64,000 nucleotides of DNA, taken from contig NZ_JACSMR010000001.1 of NCBI RefSeq assembly GCF_018618755.1, forward strand, positions 1-64,000, written 5' to 3'. Each line of letters opens with the position of its first letter. Within the stretch, counting starts at the first letter, position 1. The translations under genes were made by a program, and so were the position numbers. This document shows, in pieces, positions 9,144 through 18,069 of the stretch. The stretch is from Exiguobacterium sp. s193. GTDB taxonomy: Bacteria; Bacillota; Bacilli; Exiguobacteriales; Exiguobacteriaceae. The notes under the pieces are model-generated. The model saw only the letters and a list, made by a program, of their open reading frames with translations. It did not search any database and had not been told where the DNA came from.

Positions 9144-10063
9144 CCACGAATTCCCTCCGCTTCTAGTTGTTCAAGTGTCGTGATACTAATGATCTTGACA
9201 TCTTTTTTGATTCGTTTGACGAGTCCGCTCAGTGGCGAAGATGGTCCGAATTCGATAAATGTATCTACACCGTCTTCTATCAACTGTTCGACACACGCCT
9301 CAAAGCGGACAGGGGAATACAATTGTTGGACGAGCAACCGTTTCAAGTCGTCCGGTTGATCGTGAAACGCTCCGTCAACGTTTGAAATGAATTTTGCTTG
9401 CGCTGCTTCGAAGGGTGAAGAAGCGAGGAAATCTTCAAACCGTGACGCGAACGGTGTCATCAAGGACGAATGGAACGCACCTGAAACATCGAGTGGTAAA
9501 ACACGTTTCGCACCGAGTTCTTTCAATTTTGCTATCGCCGCTTCGACGGCAGCGACGTGTCCCGAGATAACGAATTGCCCAGGGCAGTTGTAGTTCGCGA
9601 TTTGAACGATTTCACCTGTCGCAGCAATCGATTCGACTGCATGATGCGCCGCTTCGACGTCATTCAACCCGATGACGGCAGCCATTGTTCCACCAGATAC
9701 TTGGTTCATCAACTTCCCACGTTCGTGGACGAGGTACACGGCTTCACTCGGTGTGATGACCGACGCCGCGACGAGCGCACTATATTCTCCGACACTGTGT
9801 CCAAGGACATAATCTGGTTTGTTCCCAAGTGCTGCATAACGGCTCGCAAGAAGTGTGCTGTGTGCGACAATCGCAGGTTGAGCGAGATCTGTCGCTTTCA
9901 ACTCTTCTTTTGTTCCTGTCGTTAACAATGTTGTTAAATCCAAGCCGATTCGTGTCCCGAGATCGACTAACGCTTGTTTTGTTTCTTCCTCAGTGACAAG
10001 CGTCTGACCCATACCGGGCATCTGTGAACCTTGCCCTGGAAACATCCATACCGTTTTACCCAT
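9140..10063 (-). CDS. fabD: Malonyl-CoA:ACP transacylase
   Basis: The 307-residue protein starts [19 protein letters not shown] and has the active-site serine in [12 protein letters not shown] plus the substrate arginine region (VHERGKLM) and catalytic histidine in SGAFHSSLM. It loads malonate onto ACP. The ATG at 10063 is preceded by AAGGAG; the longer arginine-rich N-terminus upstream is a non-coding extension overlapping plsX. It is coupled to fabG by a 4-base overlap. Confidence 0.96.
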   Translation of the reverse strand: MGKTVWMFPGQGSQMPGMGQTLVTEEETKQALVDLGTRIGLDLTTLLTTGTKEELKATDLAQPAIVAHSTLLASRYAALGNKPDYVLGHSVGEYSALVAASVITPSEAVYLVHERGKLMNQVSGGTMAAVIGLNDVEAAHHAVESIAATGEIVQIANYNCPGQFVISGHVAAVEAAIAKLKELGAKRVLPLDVSGAFHSSLMTPFASRFEDFLASSPFEAAQAKFISNVDGAFHDQPDDLKRLLVQQLYSPVRFEACVEQLIEDGVDTFIEFGPSSPLSGLVKRIKKDVKIISITTLEQLEAEGIRG

Positions 10064-10076
10064 CTCGCTCACTCCT

Positions 10077-11072
10077 TTAGCTCTGTTTCGTCTTCGCCTC
10101 GATGATTTTCGTGACAACGTGTTGCTCGACCATCATCTCTGCCTGCGCAAGTGCGCGGCTGAAGGCATAGGCATTACTTGAACCATGCGCTTTAATGACA
10201 GGCGCAGCGATTCCAAATAATCCAGCGCCACCGTATTCCTCATAGGCAAGCAATTGTTTCATTTTTTTTAGTTTTGGTTTTAAAATCAAAGCAGCGATTT
10301 TCGAACTGAATGAACTCATGAATTGTTCCTTCATGACCCCCATGATCATACTAGCGGCACCTTCTGTACTTTTCAGCAACGTGTTGCCAGCAAATCCTTC
10401 CGTGACGATGACATCCACATCACCACTCATCGCTTCTCTCGCCTCGACATTTCCGACAAAATGAATCGGGGCCGTCTCAAGTAAAGGATACGTCTCCTTC
10501 GTCAATGCGTTGCCCTTACCGGCTTCTGAGCCAATATTGAGTAGACCGACTTTCGGTTTCGTAATCCCACGGACTTGTTCTGCGTAGACGGATCCCATAA
10601 TCGCATAATCAAGCAGATGTTCTGCTTTTGCGTCCGGATTTGCGCCGACATCTAAGATGACGACACCTTTTCCGTTTCGCGTCGGGAACGTCGGGGCCAG
10701 TGCAGGACGGTCAATTCCTTCAATCCGACCAATCACAAACAATCCAGCGGTCATCAAAGCACCCGTGTTGCCTGCTGAAATTAAGGCATCCGCCTCTTTC
10801 GATTTCACCAGGTTTGCAGCCACGACGAGTGAACTATCTTTTTTCCGCCGAATCGCCCGGACCGGTTCGTCTTCTCCAGTAATGACAGTTGCTGCGTGAA
10901 CGATCGTCACGCGAGGATCCTTGATGTCATAAGAACGTAATTTTAATTCATCTCCGACTAATCGAATCTCGATGTCTGCTTTCGGGCGCTCTGCTAAGTA
11001 CTGCGTCACCCCTTCAACGATGGCACGTGGAGCATGATCGCCCCCCATTGCGTCTACTGCTAAAATCATCAT
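10077..11072 (-). CDS. plsX: Phosphate acyltransferase PlsX
   Basis: The protein of 330-331 residues begins [13 protein letters not shown] and shows PlsX landmarks such as [20 protein letters not shown] and [12 protein letters not shown]. It makes acyl-phosphate from acyl-ACP for phospholipid synthesis. Two ATGs (11072 and 11069) are possible; the second has the better 7-base spacing from AGGAGG. The start overlaps the fapR stop, so PlsX is made from the FapR-controlled transcript. Confidence 0.96.
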   Translation of the reverse strand: MMILAVDAMGGDHAPRAIVEGVTQYLAERPKADIEIRLVGDELKLRSYDIKDPRVTIVHAATVITGEDEPVRAIRRKKDSSLVVAANLVKSKEADALISAGNTGALMTAGLFVIGRIEGIDRPALAPTFPTRNGKGVVILDVGANPDAKAEHLLDYAIMGSVYAEQVRGITKPKVGLLNIGSEAGKGNALTKETYPLLETAPIHFVGNVEAREAMSGDVDVIVTEGFAGNTLLKSTEGAASMIMGVMKEQFMSSFSSKIAALILKPKLKKMKQLLAYEEYGGAGLFGIAAPVIKAHGSSNAYAFSRALAQAEMMVEQHVVTKIIEAKTKQS

Positions 11073-11635
11073 GATTCCTCCTTACTGCTGCGATACACCG
11101 TGAATTCACCGATAAAAACACACTCGTCGCCGACATAACTTTCGACGTTGATGTCCGACCGTCCATCTTGACGGTGTGAACTGACGAACGCTTTCGCGAC
11201 GACCCGTTCTCCGACGTGGACCGACCGTGTGAATTGGACATTGGCACGTGTCGTCAATGCCAATTCATCATCAATCAACGCAATCGCAAGCGAATTGGCT
11301 TGCGCAAATAAAATATGTCCGCGCGCAATCGCATTGCGGCTAAACGCATGTTCCGGTAAGATTTCTAAAATCGAAATCGCGGATGTATCGAGTTTCAGGT
11401 CAATCATATCACCAATGACTTCACTTTCGGTTAAAGTACGCACATCATCGAGTCGCTCTGTCGCAACGTGTTTAATCCGTTCCCGTAATTCAGGAATCTT
11501 TAACTCCATTCGATCGAGTCGAATCGTCTGGATGCTGACATTAAATCTGACTGCAAGCGCCTCATCGGTGATGAATGGATTTTGTTCAATCGTATGCTGT
11601 AGTTCTACTTGTCGTTCTTTTTTAGGTACCCGCAT
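11069..11635 (-). CDS. fapR: Fatty acid and phospholipid biosynthesis regulator FapR
   Basis: This 188-residue repressor has an N-terminal helix-turn-helix ([20 protein letters not shown] followed by [20 protein letters not shown]) and a C-terminal hot-dog fold domain that binds malonyl-CoA ([19 protein letters not shown]). The start ATG at 11635 is preceded by AGGAGG and gives the usual family length. It heads fapR-plsX-fabD-fabG-acpP and its own promoter carries a FapR-like palindrome, giving feedback control by malonyl-CoA. Confidence 0.96.
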   Translation of the reverse strand: MRVPKKERQVELQHTIEQNPFITDEALAVRFNVSIQTIRLDRMELKIPELRERIKHVATERLDDVRTLTESEVIGDMIDLKLDTSAISILEILPEHAFSRNAIARGHILFAQANSLAIALIDDELALTTRANVQFTRSVHVGERVVAKAFVSSHRQDGRSDINVESYVGDECVFIGEFTVYRSSKEES

Positions 11636-11660
11636 GTACGTTCCTCCTACAAGAAGGATA

Positions 11661-11691
11661 ACTACTATTATCACCTGGTACTAATAGTAGT
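11661..11691 (-). promoter_or_regulatory. FapR operator
   Basis: A perfect 10-bp inverted repeat ACTACTATTA / TAATAGTAGT flanks an 11-base core; the inner 17 bases (TTATCACCTGGTACTAA, 11668-11684) match the FapR consensus as I recall it at about 14 of 17 positions. It covers the -10 and start region of the promoter at 11689-11717, so bound FapR would block transcription initiation. Confidence 0.85.
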
Positions 11692-11717
11692 ATATATCCC
11701 CTGTTGTTCACTTTCAA
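11689..11717 (-). promoter_or_regulatory. SigA-type promoter of the fapR-plsX operon
   Basis: Minus strand TTGAAA (11712-11717), 17-base spacer, TATACT (11689-11694). The -10 element lies inside the right arm of the FapR palindrome. It starts downstream of the recG stop, so fatty acid genes are separable from recG transcription. Confidence 0.8.
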
Positions 11718-11720
11718 GTA

Positions 11721-13751
11721 TTATTCAATTCTTTCTCCGTCAAGCAAGCCTTGTTCCTCGATATAGTCCCGTAATACAGCATAATCAGCCGCCTGCCAAA
11801 ACGCGTCTGACCGTAACAAACGAACGGCATCATGACGCGCTGTCTCCATGACTTGGATATCGAGGGCGGGATCTGTCAAAACGAAACGTGGTAATCCGCT
11901 TTGTTCCGTCCCGAAGAAGTTTCCGGACCCACGTAATTCTAGGTCTTTTTCCGCCAATTTAAACCCATCATTCGTTTCCGTCATCGTCTTGATCCGCTCT
12001 TTTCCGGTATCGGACGACGGGTCAGCAATTAAGATACAGTATGACTGGGCATCCCCACGCCCGACACGACCACGTAACTGGTGCAGCTGCGCGAGGCCAA
12101 ACCGTTCCGCATCGTAAATGACGATGATCGAAGCATTCGGTACGTTGACTCCGACTTCGACGACCGTCGTTGAGACGAGGACTTGTACCGCATTGTCTTT
12201 AAAGGCTTGCATGACCTCGTCTTTTTCAGACGAGCTGAGTCGTCCATGCATTAAGCCCACGGCGTGATCCCGGAACCGTTCGACGAGGAGCATGTGAAGT
12301 TCGATTGCATTTTGGACATCAAGTGATTCAGATTCCTCGATCAATGGCGTGATGACATAGGCTTGTCGCCCGAGAAGTAATTCCTTCTCAATAAAACCAA
12401 AGACGCGTTCAATCTGTTCTGGTTTCGCCCAGTACGTCTCGATTTCTTTACGTCCTGCCGGCATCTCGTCGATGATCGAAACATCCATATCGCCAAACAC
12501 GGATATCGCAAGCGTCCGTGGAATCGGAGTCGCTGTCATATAGAGGACATCCGCTTGTTCTGCTTTAGCTCGAAGTCGTTTCCGCTGTTCGACACCAAAA
12601 CGATGTTGTTCATCCGTAATGACCAGATGGAGGTCTTTGAAAACAACCGTATCTTGAATCAATGCATGTGTTCCGACGAGGATGTCGATTTCTCCTTGTC
12701 GTAATGCTTCTAACAACAATTTCCGGGCTTTACCTTTGACGGAACTCGTCAGCAGGCCCACCTTAATCCCGAACGGCTCTAGGAGCGGTGCCAAGGAAGA
12801 AGCATGCTGCTCTGCGAGGATTTCAGTCGGAACCATCAATGCCCCTTGTTTGTTTGCACGGATCGTCGCAAACAGCGCAATCGCTGCAATGACGGTTTTT
12901 CCGCTACCGACATCTCCTTGAAGCAGCCGGTTCATCCGTTCCGGTCGATGCATATCATTCAATATTTCTTCTGTCACCCGTTTTTGGGCACCTGTTAGCG
13001 GAAACGGTAATCCGGCGATGAACTGTGCTACCGCCTCTTGATGTAACGGTAACGCCAGACCTTGCCCCTGTCGTTTACCGAGACGTAAGGTCTGAAGCTT
13101 CAGTTGAAAATAGAGACATTCTTCATAGACATAACTTCGTCTTGCCGCCGCCAATTCTTTGCGGTGCGTCGGGAAATGTAAGGTCTTCAGCATCGTCATT
13201 CGGTCGAGTAACCGGTACGCCGTCCGGATTGAATCCGGCACACGTTCCCCAATCGATTCAACCGCCGCGAAGGCCAGTTCGACCACACGCCGAAAGGTCT
13301 TCATGCGCATGTCACCCTTTAAGGAATAGACCGGTGTCAGCTCCCCTTCGATGGCGCCGAACTGGAGTTCCGTTGCTGAAATCGTCATCCGGTGCAAATC
13401 CCACTTGCCGCTGACCGTCACTTCTTCACCGACCTTTAACTGTGCTTTATAAAACGCACGGTTGAACATCGTCACTGTTACACTGTACCGCTCTTCAACA
13501 AGCAAGCGGAAGGTCAGCCGGTTTTTCCCTTTTCCGTAATAACGGACGAGTGGTTCTGACTGGACCTGTCCAGTGAATTTGACTTTATCCTCGTGAATAG
13601 CTTCCGTCAAACTTCCCGTAACAAAATCATCATAACGAAAGGGGACGTGCTCGAGCACGTCCGCAATCGTTACGATATCCATTTCCGCGAGCTTACCTGC
13701 CAAGTCACGACCGATTCCTTTTAAAGTCGTGACTTCACTTGATGGATTCAT
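11721..13751 (-). CDS. recG: ATP-dependent DNA helicase RecG
   Basis: The 676-residue protein has the RecG wedge/OB domain, helicase motif I (LLQGDVGSGKTVIAAIAL), DEQH box (VITDEQHRFGVEQRKRLR), motif III (MTATPIPRTLAISVFGD) and motif VI (QLRGRVGRGDAQSYC). It remodels branched DNA at stalled forks. ATG at 13751 follows GGAGAG and overlaps the end of sdaAA; the frame upstream of this start lies within sdaAA and is not used. Confidence 0.97.
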   Translation of the reverse strand: MNPSSEVTTLKGIGRDLAGKLAEMDIVTIADVLEHVPFRYDDFVTGSLTEAIHEDKVKFTGQVQSEPLVRYYGKGKNRLTFRLLVEERYSVTVTMFNRAFYKAQLKVGEEVTVSGKWDLHRMTISATELQFGAIEGELTPVYSLKGDMRMKTFRRVVELAFAAVESIGERVPDSIRTAYRLLDRMTMLKTLHFPTHRKELAAARRSYVYEECLYFQLKLQTLRLGKRQGQGLALPLHQEAVAQFIAGLPFPLTGAQKRVTEEILNDMHRPERMNRLLQGDVGSGKTVIAAIALFATIRANKQGALMVPTEILAEQHASSLAPLLEPFGIKVGLLTSSVKGKARKLLLEALRQGEIDILVGTHALIQDTVVFKDLHLVITDEQHRFGVEQRKRLRAKAEQADVLYMTATPIPRTLAISVFGDMDVSIIDEMPAGRKEIETYWAKPEQIERVFGFIEKELLLGRQAYVITPLIEESESLDVQNAIELHMLLVERFRDHAVGLMHGRLSSSEKDEVMQAFKDNAVQVLVSTTVVEVGVNVPNASIIVIYDAERFGLAQLHQLRGRVGRGDAQSYCILIADPSSDTGKERIKTMTETNDGFKLAEKDLELRGSGNFFGTEQSGLPRFVLTDPALDIQVMETARHDAVRLLRSDAFWQAADYAVLRDYIEEQGLLDGERIE

Positions 13752-14631
13752 TCGAAAGCTCTCCGAAAATCTTTGACTCCAGCCAGCGTCCGGTCGGTGT
13801 ATTCGCAAGTCCACCTTTTGCCGTTTCGCGTAAGGCAGAAGGCATCATCTGACCAATTTCATACATCGCCGAAATGACTTCGTCACACGGGATACGTGAC
13901 GTGATACCAGCAAGCGCCATATCTGCTGCGACGAGCGCGTTGGCTCCGCCCATCGCGTTTCGTTTAACGCAGGGAACCTCGACGAGTCCGGCGACCGGAT
14001 CACAGACGAGACCGAGCATATTTTTTAAGGCAATCGCAAATGCGTGCGCCGATTGATCCGGTGTTCCGCCCGCCATTTCGACGATCGCAGCAGCAGCCAT
14101 CGCGGTAGCAGAACCCACTTCCGCTTGACACCCACCGGCAGCACCTGAAATCGACGCATTATTGGCGACGACGAAACCGAACGCACCCGATGTGAAGAGA
14201 TAGCGGAGCATCCCTTCGCGCGAAGGCTGAAGCCGTTCTTTGACGGCGAACAACGTACCAGGGACGACGCCCGCGCTTCCCGCTGTCGGTGTCGCACAAA
14301 TTTTCCCCATCGCCGCGTTGACTTCATTCGTACCAATCGCTTTACTGACGGCATCTAACAGCAAATCACCGGACAATCCGTTCCCTGACGCCCGGTAACG
14401 TTGAAGTAAGACAGCATCTCCACCCGTCAGACCTGTGACCGACTCGACACCGTCACCTGCAAGTGACCGTTCAACAGCTTCTTCCATGACTTGAAGATTT
14501 CGTTCCATCATCGCGTACACTTCATCACGTTCTAAGTGACGGACTGCCATTTCTTGTTCAATCATGATTTCCGAAATCGGAACGTTCTTTTCAGTAGCAA
14601 GTGCTACGAGTTCCTTTACTGATTTAAACAT
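13735..14631 (-). CDS. sdaAA: L-serine dehydratase, iron-sulfur-dependent, alpha subunit
   Basis: The 298-residue subunit contains the conserved Ser dehydratase alpha segments KICATPTAGSAGVVPGTL, AAGGCQAEVGSA and CDPVAGLVEVPCVKRNA, whose cysteines hold the [4Fe-4S] cluster. With SdaAB it deaminates serine to pyruvate and ammonia. The gene is 4 bases after sdaAB and overlaps recG by 17 bases, as in Bacillus. Confidence 0.96.
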   Translation of the reverse strand: MFKSVKELVALATEKNVPISEIMIEQEMAVRHLERDEVYAMMERNLQVMEEAVERSLAGDGVESVTGLTGGDAVLLQRYRASGNGLSGDLLLDAVSKAIGTNEVNAAMGKICATPTAGSAGVVPGTLFAVKERLQPSREGMLRYLFTSGAFGFVVANNASISGAAGGCQAEVGSATAMAAAAIVEMAGGTPDQSAHAFAIALKNMLGLVCDPVAGLVEVPCVKRNAMGGANALVAADMALAGITSRIPCDEVISAMYEIGQMMPSALRETAKGGLANTPTGRWLESKIFGELSNESIK

Positions 14632-14635
14632 TTTT

Positions 14636-15298
14636 TCACTCTCCCATCATGACGGATCGTTCGACTTGTGGTAACCGATTAATTTCTTCTAATACTTCTT
14701 TTGGCATCCGATCATCGATTTCGATCGCCATCAGTGCCTGTCGTCCTTTTTCATGACGCGACACTTCCATGTGACCGATATTGATTTCATAGTCGGCAAG
14801 AATACGCGTCACTGCTGCAATCGCCCCAAAACGATCGTGGTGTAAGACGACGAGTGCCGGCCCACCGCCTGAAAGGCGTAACGGTACACCATTTAGTTCT
14901 GTGATTTCAATCGTTCCCCCACCGATTGAAATACCAACAAGTTCAAATTGATTCTCACCATCTGTCAAATGGACTCGCGCCGTATTCGGGTGGTCCGTCA
15001 GTGCCTCACTTGTTTCAAAATGAATCCGAATCCCTTTGCCTTCTGCAATTTTAATCGATTCTGGAATGCGGTCGTCGAATGTATCATAACCGAGCACGCC
15101 ACCGATGATTGCCACATCCGTCCCGTGTCCACGATACGTGTCGGCGAACGATCCATAAAACGTGATGTAAATGTCTGTTGGTGTCTCCCCGAATAACTTA
15201 CCAGCCATCAATCCAATTCGCGCTGCCCCTGCTGTATGCGAACTAGAAGGTCCTACCATGACAGGACCGATAATATCAAACACACTCCGATATTTCAT
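14636..15298 (-). CDS. sdaAB: L-serine dehydratase, iron-sulfur-dependent, beta subunit
   Basis: The 220-residue subunit starts MKYRSVFDIIGPVMVGPSSS, the typical beta-chain motif, and ends in an ACT-like domain (ITRILADYEINIGHMEVSRH...ALMAIEIDD). It partners SdaAA. ATG at 15298 follows GAGAGGGG; an upstream in-frame methionine at 15328 is within a probable terminator stem and lacks a good ribosome site. Confidence 0.95.
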   Translation of the reverse strand: MKYRSVFDIIGPVMVGPSSSHTAGAARIGLMAGKLFGETPTDIYITFYGSFADTYRGHGTDVAIIGGVLGYDTFDDRIPESIKIAEGKGIRIHFETSEALTDHPNTARVHLTDGENQFELVGISIGGGTIEITELNGVPLRLSGGGPALVVLHHDRFGAIAAVTRILADYEINIGHMEVSRHEKGRQALMAIEIDDRMPKEVLEEINRLPQVERSVMMGE

Positions 15299-15324
15299 CT
15301 TTTTTCCCCTCTCTTTTACAGTAA

Positions 15325-15361
15325 ACAAAATCCCACCTCTATTATCGCAGATGGTGGGATT
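15325..15361 (-). terminator. Terminator downstream of the FakA-like gene
   Basis: Inverted repeat AATCCCACC / GGTGGGATT (15353-15361 and 15329-15337) followed on the minus strand by TTGTTT. It separates the yloU-fakA pair from sdaAB. Confidence 0.65.
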
Positions 15362-15389
15362 CGTGAACAGGTAACTTCACCTTTATTAT

Positions 15390-17069
15390 TTATTCAACGC
15401 TAAGAATGTATGAATAAAGTGGTTGTTTTCCGTCATGGACTTCGACTTCCGCTTCCGGGTTGACGGATTCGATATAGGCGACCAACTCGTCGACCTCATC
15501 TTGTGTGACCCCTTCACCGAATAAAATCGTTACGATTTCGTCGTCTTCCGTCACGAGCGTATCGACTAGTTTTTTTGCTGCACCGAGACTTGAATGATCC
15601 GTTGCGACGATTTGTTTTTCAGCAATCGCCATGTGATCATCTTTTTTAATCTCGACACCATCGATGCTTGTGTCACGGACGGCATATGTGATTTGTCCTG
15701 ACTTCACGGCACCAATCGCATCCATCATGTGACGTTCGTTTTCTTCGACTGTCGCTTCCGGATTGTAGACGATTGTCGCAGCGAGTCCTTGTGGGACCGT
15801 TTTTGATTTCACGACTGTCACGCCGCACGTCGCAACCGATGCCGCTTGTTCAGCCGCCATGATGATATTCGAGTTGTTCGGATAGACGTAGACGTGGTCT
15901 GCATGTGCGTCTTCGATTGCTTTGACGATATCTTCCGTCGACGGATTCATCGTCTGTCCACCTTCGATGACGATACTGACGCCGAGCGATTTAAAGAGTT
16001 CACTGATGCCTTCCCCCATCGCGACCGTCACGAGTGCCGATTTCGCTTTCGTTTTCGTTTTCGGTGCAGTTGGAGCCGTCACATGGTTGACACCCTCTTC
16101 GTCTAAAATCGTCGAGTGCTGCTGACGCATATTTTCGATTTTAACCGCAACGAGTTCACCAAATTTTTGACCTTTATTGATGACATCACCTGGTGTCTCG
16201 ACATGGACGTGTACTTTTAAGAGTTCTTCATCCGCGACGACGAGGAGCGAATCCCCGAACTCTGACAGTTCGTTCCGGAAGTCTTCTTCACTGAACGGTG
16301 CGTCTGCTAATTTATCTTCTTGGAAACGAACCATGATTTCCGTGCAGTATCCGTAATGGATTTCTTCCGTCGACATGAAGCTTTGAGCCGATTTATGATG
16401 CTCTGCTTCGACGAGTGCTTCCATGACAGGTGCATGCGGTTTTTCAAGTTCCTTCCCTTCGAGTGTCGCGAGGAACCCTTCATAGATGCAAACGAGTCCT
16501 TGTCCACCTGAATCGACGACACCGACTTCTTTTAAGACCGGCAAAAGATCGGGTGTTCCTTCGAGCGAAACTTTCGACGATTCGACGATTCCACGCATTA
16601 ATTCAAGTAAATCTGTCGTCGTTTCCGATTGAGCGATTGCCGCGACTGCTGTCTCACGGGCGACCGTTAAAATCGTTCCTTCAACAGGTTTCATGACAGC
16701 TTTGTATGCCGTATCGACACCTTTTTGCAAGGCATCTGCGAATTCTTTCGTATCAATCGTTTGTTTACCTTCAATCGATTTTGAAAAACCACGGAATAAT
16801 TGACTTAAGATGACACCCGAGTTTCCACGGGCACCCATCAAGAGACCACGGGCAAATACAGATGCGACGTCCGAGACAGAATCAGCTGTTGCTTTTGTTG
16901 CTTCTTTCGATCCAGATGTCATCGTCAAGTTCATGTTCGTCCCTGTGTCCCCGTCCGGGACCGGGAATACGTTCAGCGAATCGACGAAATCTGCATTTTG
17001 ATAGAGATTTGCTGCACCATTTTGAATCATCTTGGCTAATTGGGCTCCTGTTAAACGATCTACACTCAC
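15390..17069 (-). CDS. fakA: DAK2-domain fatty acid kinase-like protein (YloV/FakA)
   Basis: The protein of about 559 residues has an N-terminal DhaL/DAK2 domain with the ADP-Mg site NVFPVPDGDTGTNMNLT and ARGNSGVILSQLFRGF, a middle domain, and a C-terminal DegV-like domain. FakA phosphorylates fatty acids held by FakB for membrane lipid synthesis. An ATG at 17102 is in frame, but the GTG at 17069 sits 8 bases after a perfect AGGAGG and gives the family N-terminus (SVDRLTGAQLAKMIQNGA), so I prefer it. No FakB-type gene is seen in the window. Confidence 0.9.
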   Translation of the reverse strand: MSVDRLTGAQLAKMIQNGAANLYQNADFVDSLNVFPVPDGDTGTNMNLTMTSGSKEATKATADSVSDVASVFARGLLMGARGNSGVILSQLFRGFSKSIEGKQTIDTKEFADALQKGVDTAYKAVMKPVEGTILTVARETAVAAIAQSETTTDLLELMRGIVESSKVSLEGTPDLLPVLKEVGVVDSGGQGLVCIYEGFLATLEGKELEKPHAPVMEALVEAEHHKSAQSFMSTEEIHYGYCTEIMVRFQEDKLADAPFSEEDFRNELSEFGDSLLVVADEELLKVHVHVETPGDVINKGQKFGELVAVKIENMRQQHSTILDEEGVNHVTAPTAPKTKTKAKSALVTVAMGEGISELFKSLGVSIVIEGGQTMNPSTEDIVKAIEDAHADHVYVYPNNSNIIMAAEQAASVATCGVTVVKSKTVPQGLAATIVYNPEATVEENERHMMDAIGAVKSGQITYAVRDTSIDGVEIKKDDHMAIAEKQIVATDHSSLGAAKKLVDTLVTEDDEIVTILFGEGVTQDEVDELVAYIESVNPEAEVEVHDGKQPLYSYILSVE

Positions 17070-17094
17070 TAAAGTTTCCTCCTCTATTTCCGTC

Positions 17095-17457
17095 TTAGAC
17101 ATTCGTCAAACGGACTCCTTGGACAAAAATATTTACAGATGTCACTTCTAACCCTAATGCTTGGTTCAACGTATATTTAACACGGCTTTGAACATTGTTC
17201 GCGACTTCAGAAATTTTCGTACCGTAACTCACAATGATATGCATATCGATGTGAACTTGATCTGAAGATTGTCGAACGATGACGCCACGTGCAAAATTCT
17301 CACGTTTCAATAATTCAGCTAGCCCATCTTTGATTTGTGATTGTGATGCCATACCAACGACACCAAAACATTCCATTGCTGCTCCGCCCGCTAGTTGCGC
17401 GACGACATCATTATCTACATCAATCTTTCCATAGGTCGTTTTCATCTCGATCGCCAC
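17095..17457 (-). CDS. Asp23/Gls24 family envelope stress response protein YloU
   Basis: The 120-residue protein (ECFGVVGMASQSQIKDGLAEL, VHIDMHIIVSYGTKISEVA, YTLNQALGLEVTSVNIFVQG) is a typical small Asp23-family member. It is almost always encoded just before the DAK2 kinase gene, as here, suggesting a shared envelope or lipid role. The family-like start MAIEMK uses GTG at 17457 after GGGGG; an ATG at 17445 with AGGTGG upstream is an alternative. Confidence 0.92.
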   Translation of the reverse strand: MAIEMKTTYGKIDVDNDVVAQLAGGAAMECFGVVGMASQSQIKDGLAELLKRENFARGVIVRQSSDQVHIDMHIIVSYGTKISEVANNVQSRVKYTLNQALGLEVTSVNIFVQGVRLTNV

Positions 17458-17659
17458 CTGAGTAGCCCCCTTTAACTATTTGTGTTCTTCTCGTAATTCT
17501 ACTATAAGGACCTACTATTGAAAAGTCGCCGTACTGACTATACAATGAATAAGTGAAAAATAGTAGCGGTCAAATGAACTTTTACCATCATCCTCATTCA
17601 TTATTTTAAATTTTGAGGTTCTCTGTCAAGTTTTTTTCTTGTCAGCTACTTTTTTTATG

Positions 17660-17688
17660 TTGCAACCGTCTTAACAGCATGCTAAGAT
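17660..17688 (+). promoter_or_regulatory. SigA-type promoter for rpmB
   Basis: TTGCAA (17660-17665), 17-base spacer, TAAGAT (17683-17688), placed about 50 bases upstream of the rpmB start. The region between the divergent yloU and rpmB genes otherwise holds no gene. Confidence 0.65.
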
Positions 17689-17741
17689 AGCAAAGTGTCT
17701 ATTAGGACGAACGCAAAACAACATAAAAGGAGGCGGAACGC

Positions 17742-17930
17742 ATGGCACGTAAATGCTACGTTACTGGAAAATCGCCGAAGTCGGGAAACAACCGTTCACA
17801 CGCATTGAACAAAACGAAACGCACTTGGGGAGTCAACGTACAAAAAGTACGTATCCTCGTTGACGGTAAACCTAAAAAGGTTTGGGTTTCAGCTCGAGCT
17901 CTTAAATCAGGTAAAGTCGAACGCGTATAA
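17742..17930 (+). CDS. rpmB: 50S ribosomal protein L28
   Basis: The 62-residue basic protein starts [20 protein letters not shown] and ends [12 protein letters not shown], typical of L28. It is a monocistronic plus-strand gene with its own promoter and terminator. Start ATG follows AAAGGAGG. In Bacillus spoVM lies next to rpmB; no spoVM-like frame is visible here. Confidence 0.97.
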   Translation: MARKCYVTGKSPKSGNNRSHALNKTKRTWGVNVQKVRILVDGKPKKVWVSARALKSGKVERV

Positions 17931-17942
17931 GGCGCAACTAAT

Positions 17943-17973
17943 CGGACGGGAATCTTCCCTTCCGGTTTTTTTG
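17943..17973 (+). terminator. Terminator of rpmB
   Basis: Hairpin CGGACGGGAA / TTCCCTTCCG (one mismatch) followed by GTTTTTTTG, directly after the rpmB stop. Confidence 0.85.
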
Positions 17974-18015
17974 TCGTCTTTTTTATTTTTCTCCTAAAGT
18001 AATTGTCGGAGCGTT

Positions 18016-18029
18016 TGAAAACGCTTACA
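18016..18029 (+). promoter_or_regulatory. cre box (CcpA site) upstream of the amino acid permease
   Basis: TGAAAACGCTTACA matches the catabolite-responsive element consensus TGWAANCGNTNWCA at every fixed position. It lies 41 bases before the permease start codon, in the likely promoter/leader region, where CcpA binding would normally repress. Confidence 0.75.
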
Positions 18030-18069
18030 ATGAATTGGCATTTACTTTATGCTCAAGGGGGAATTCATC

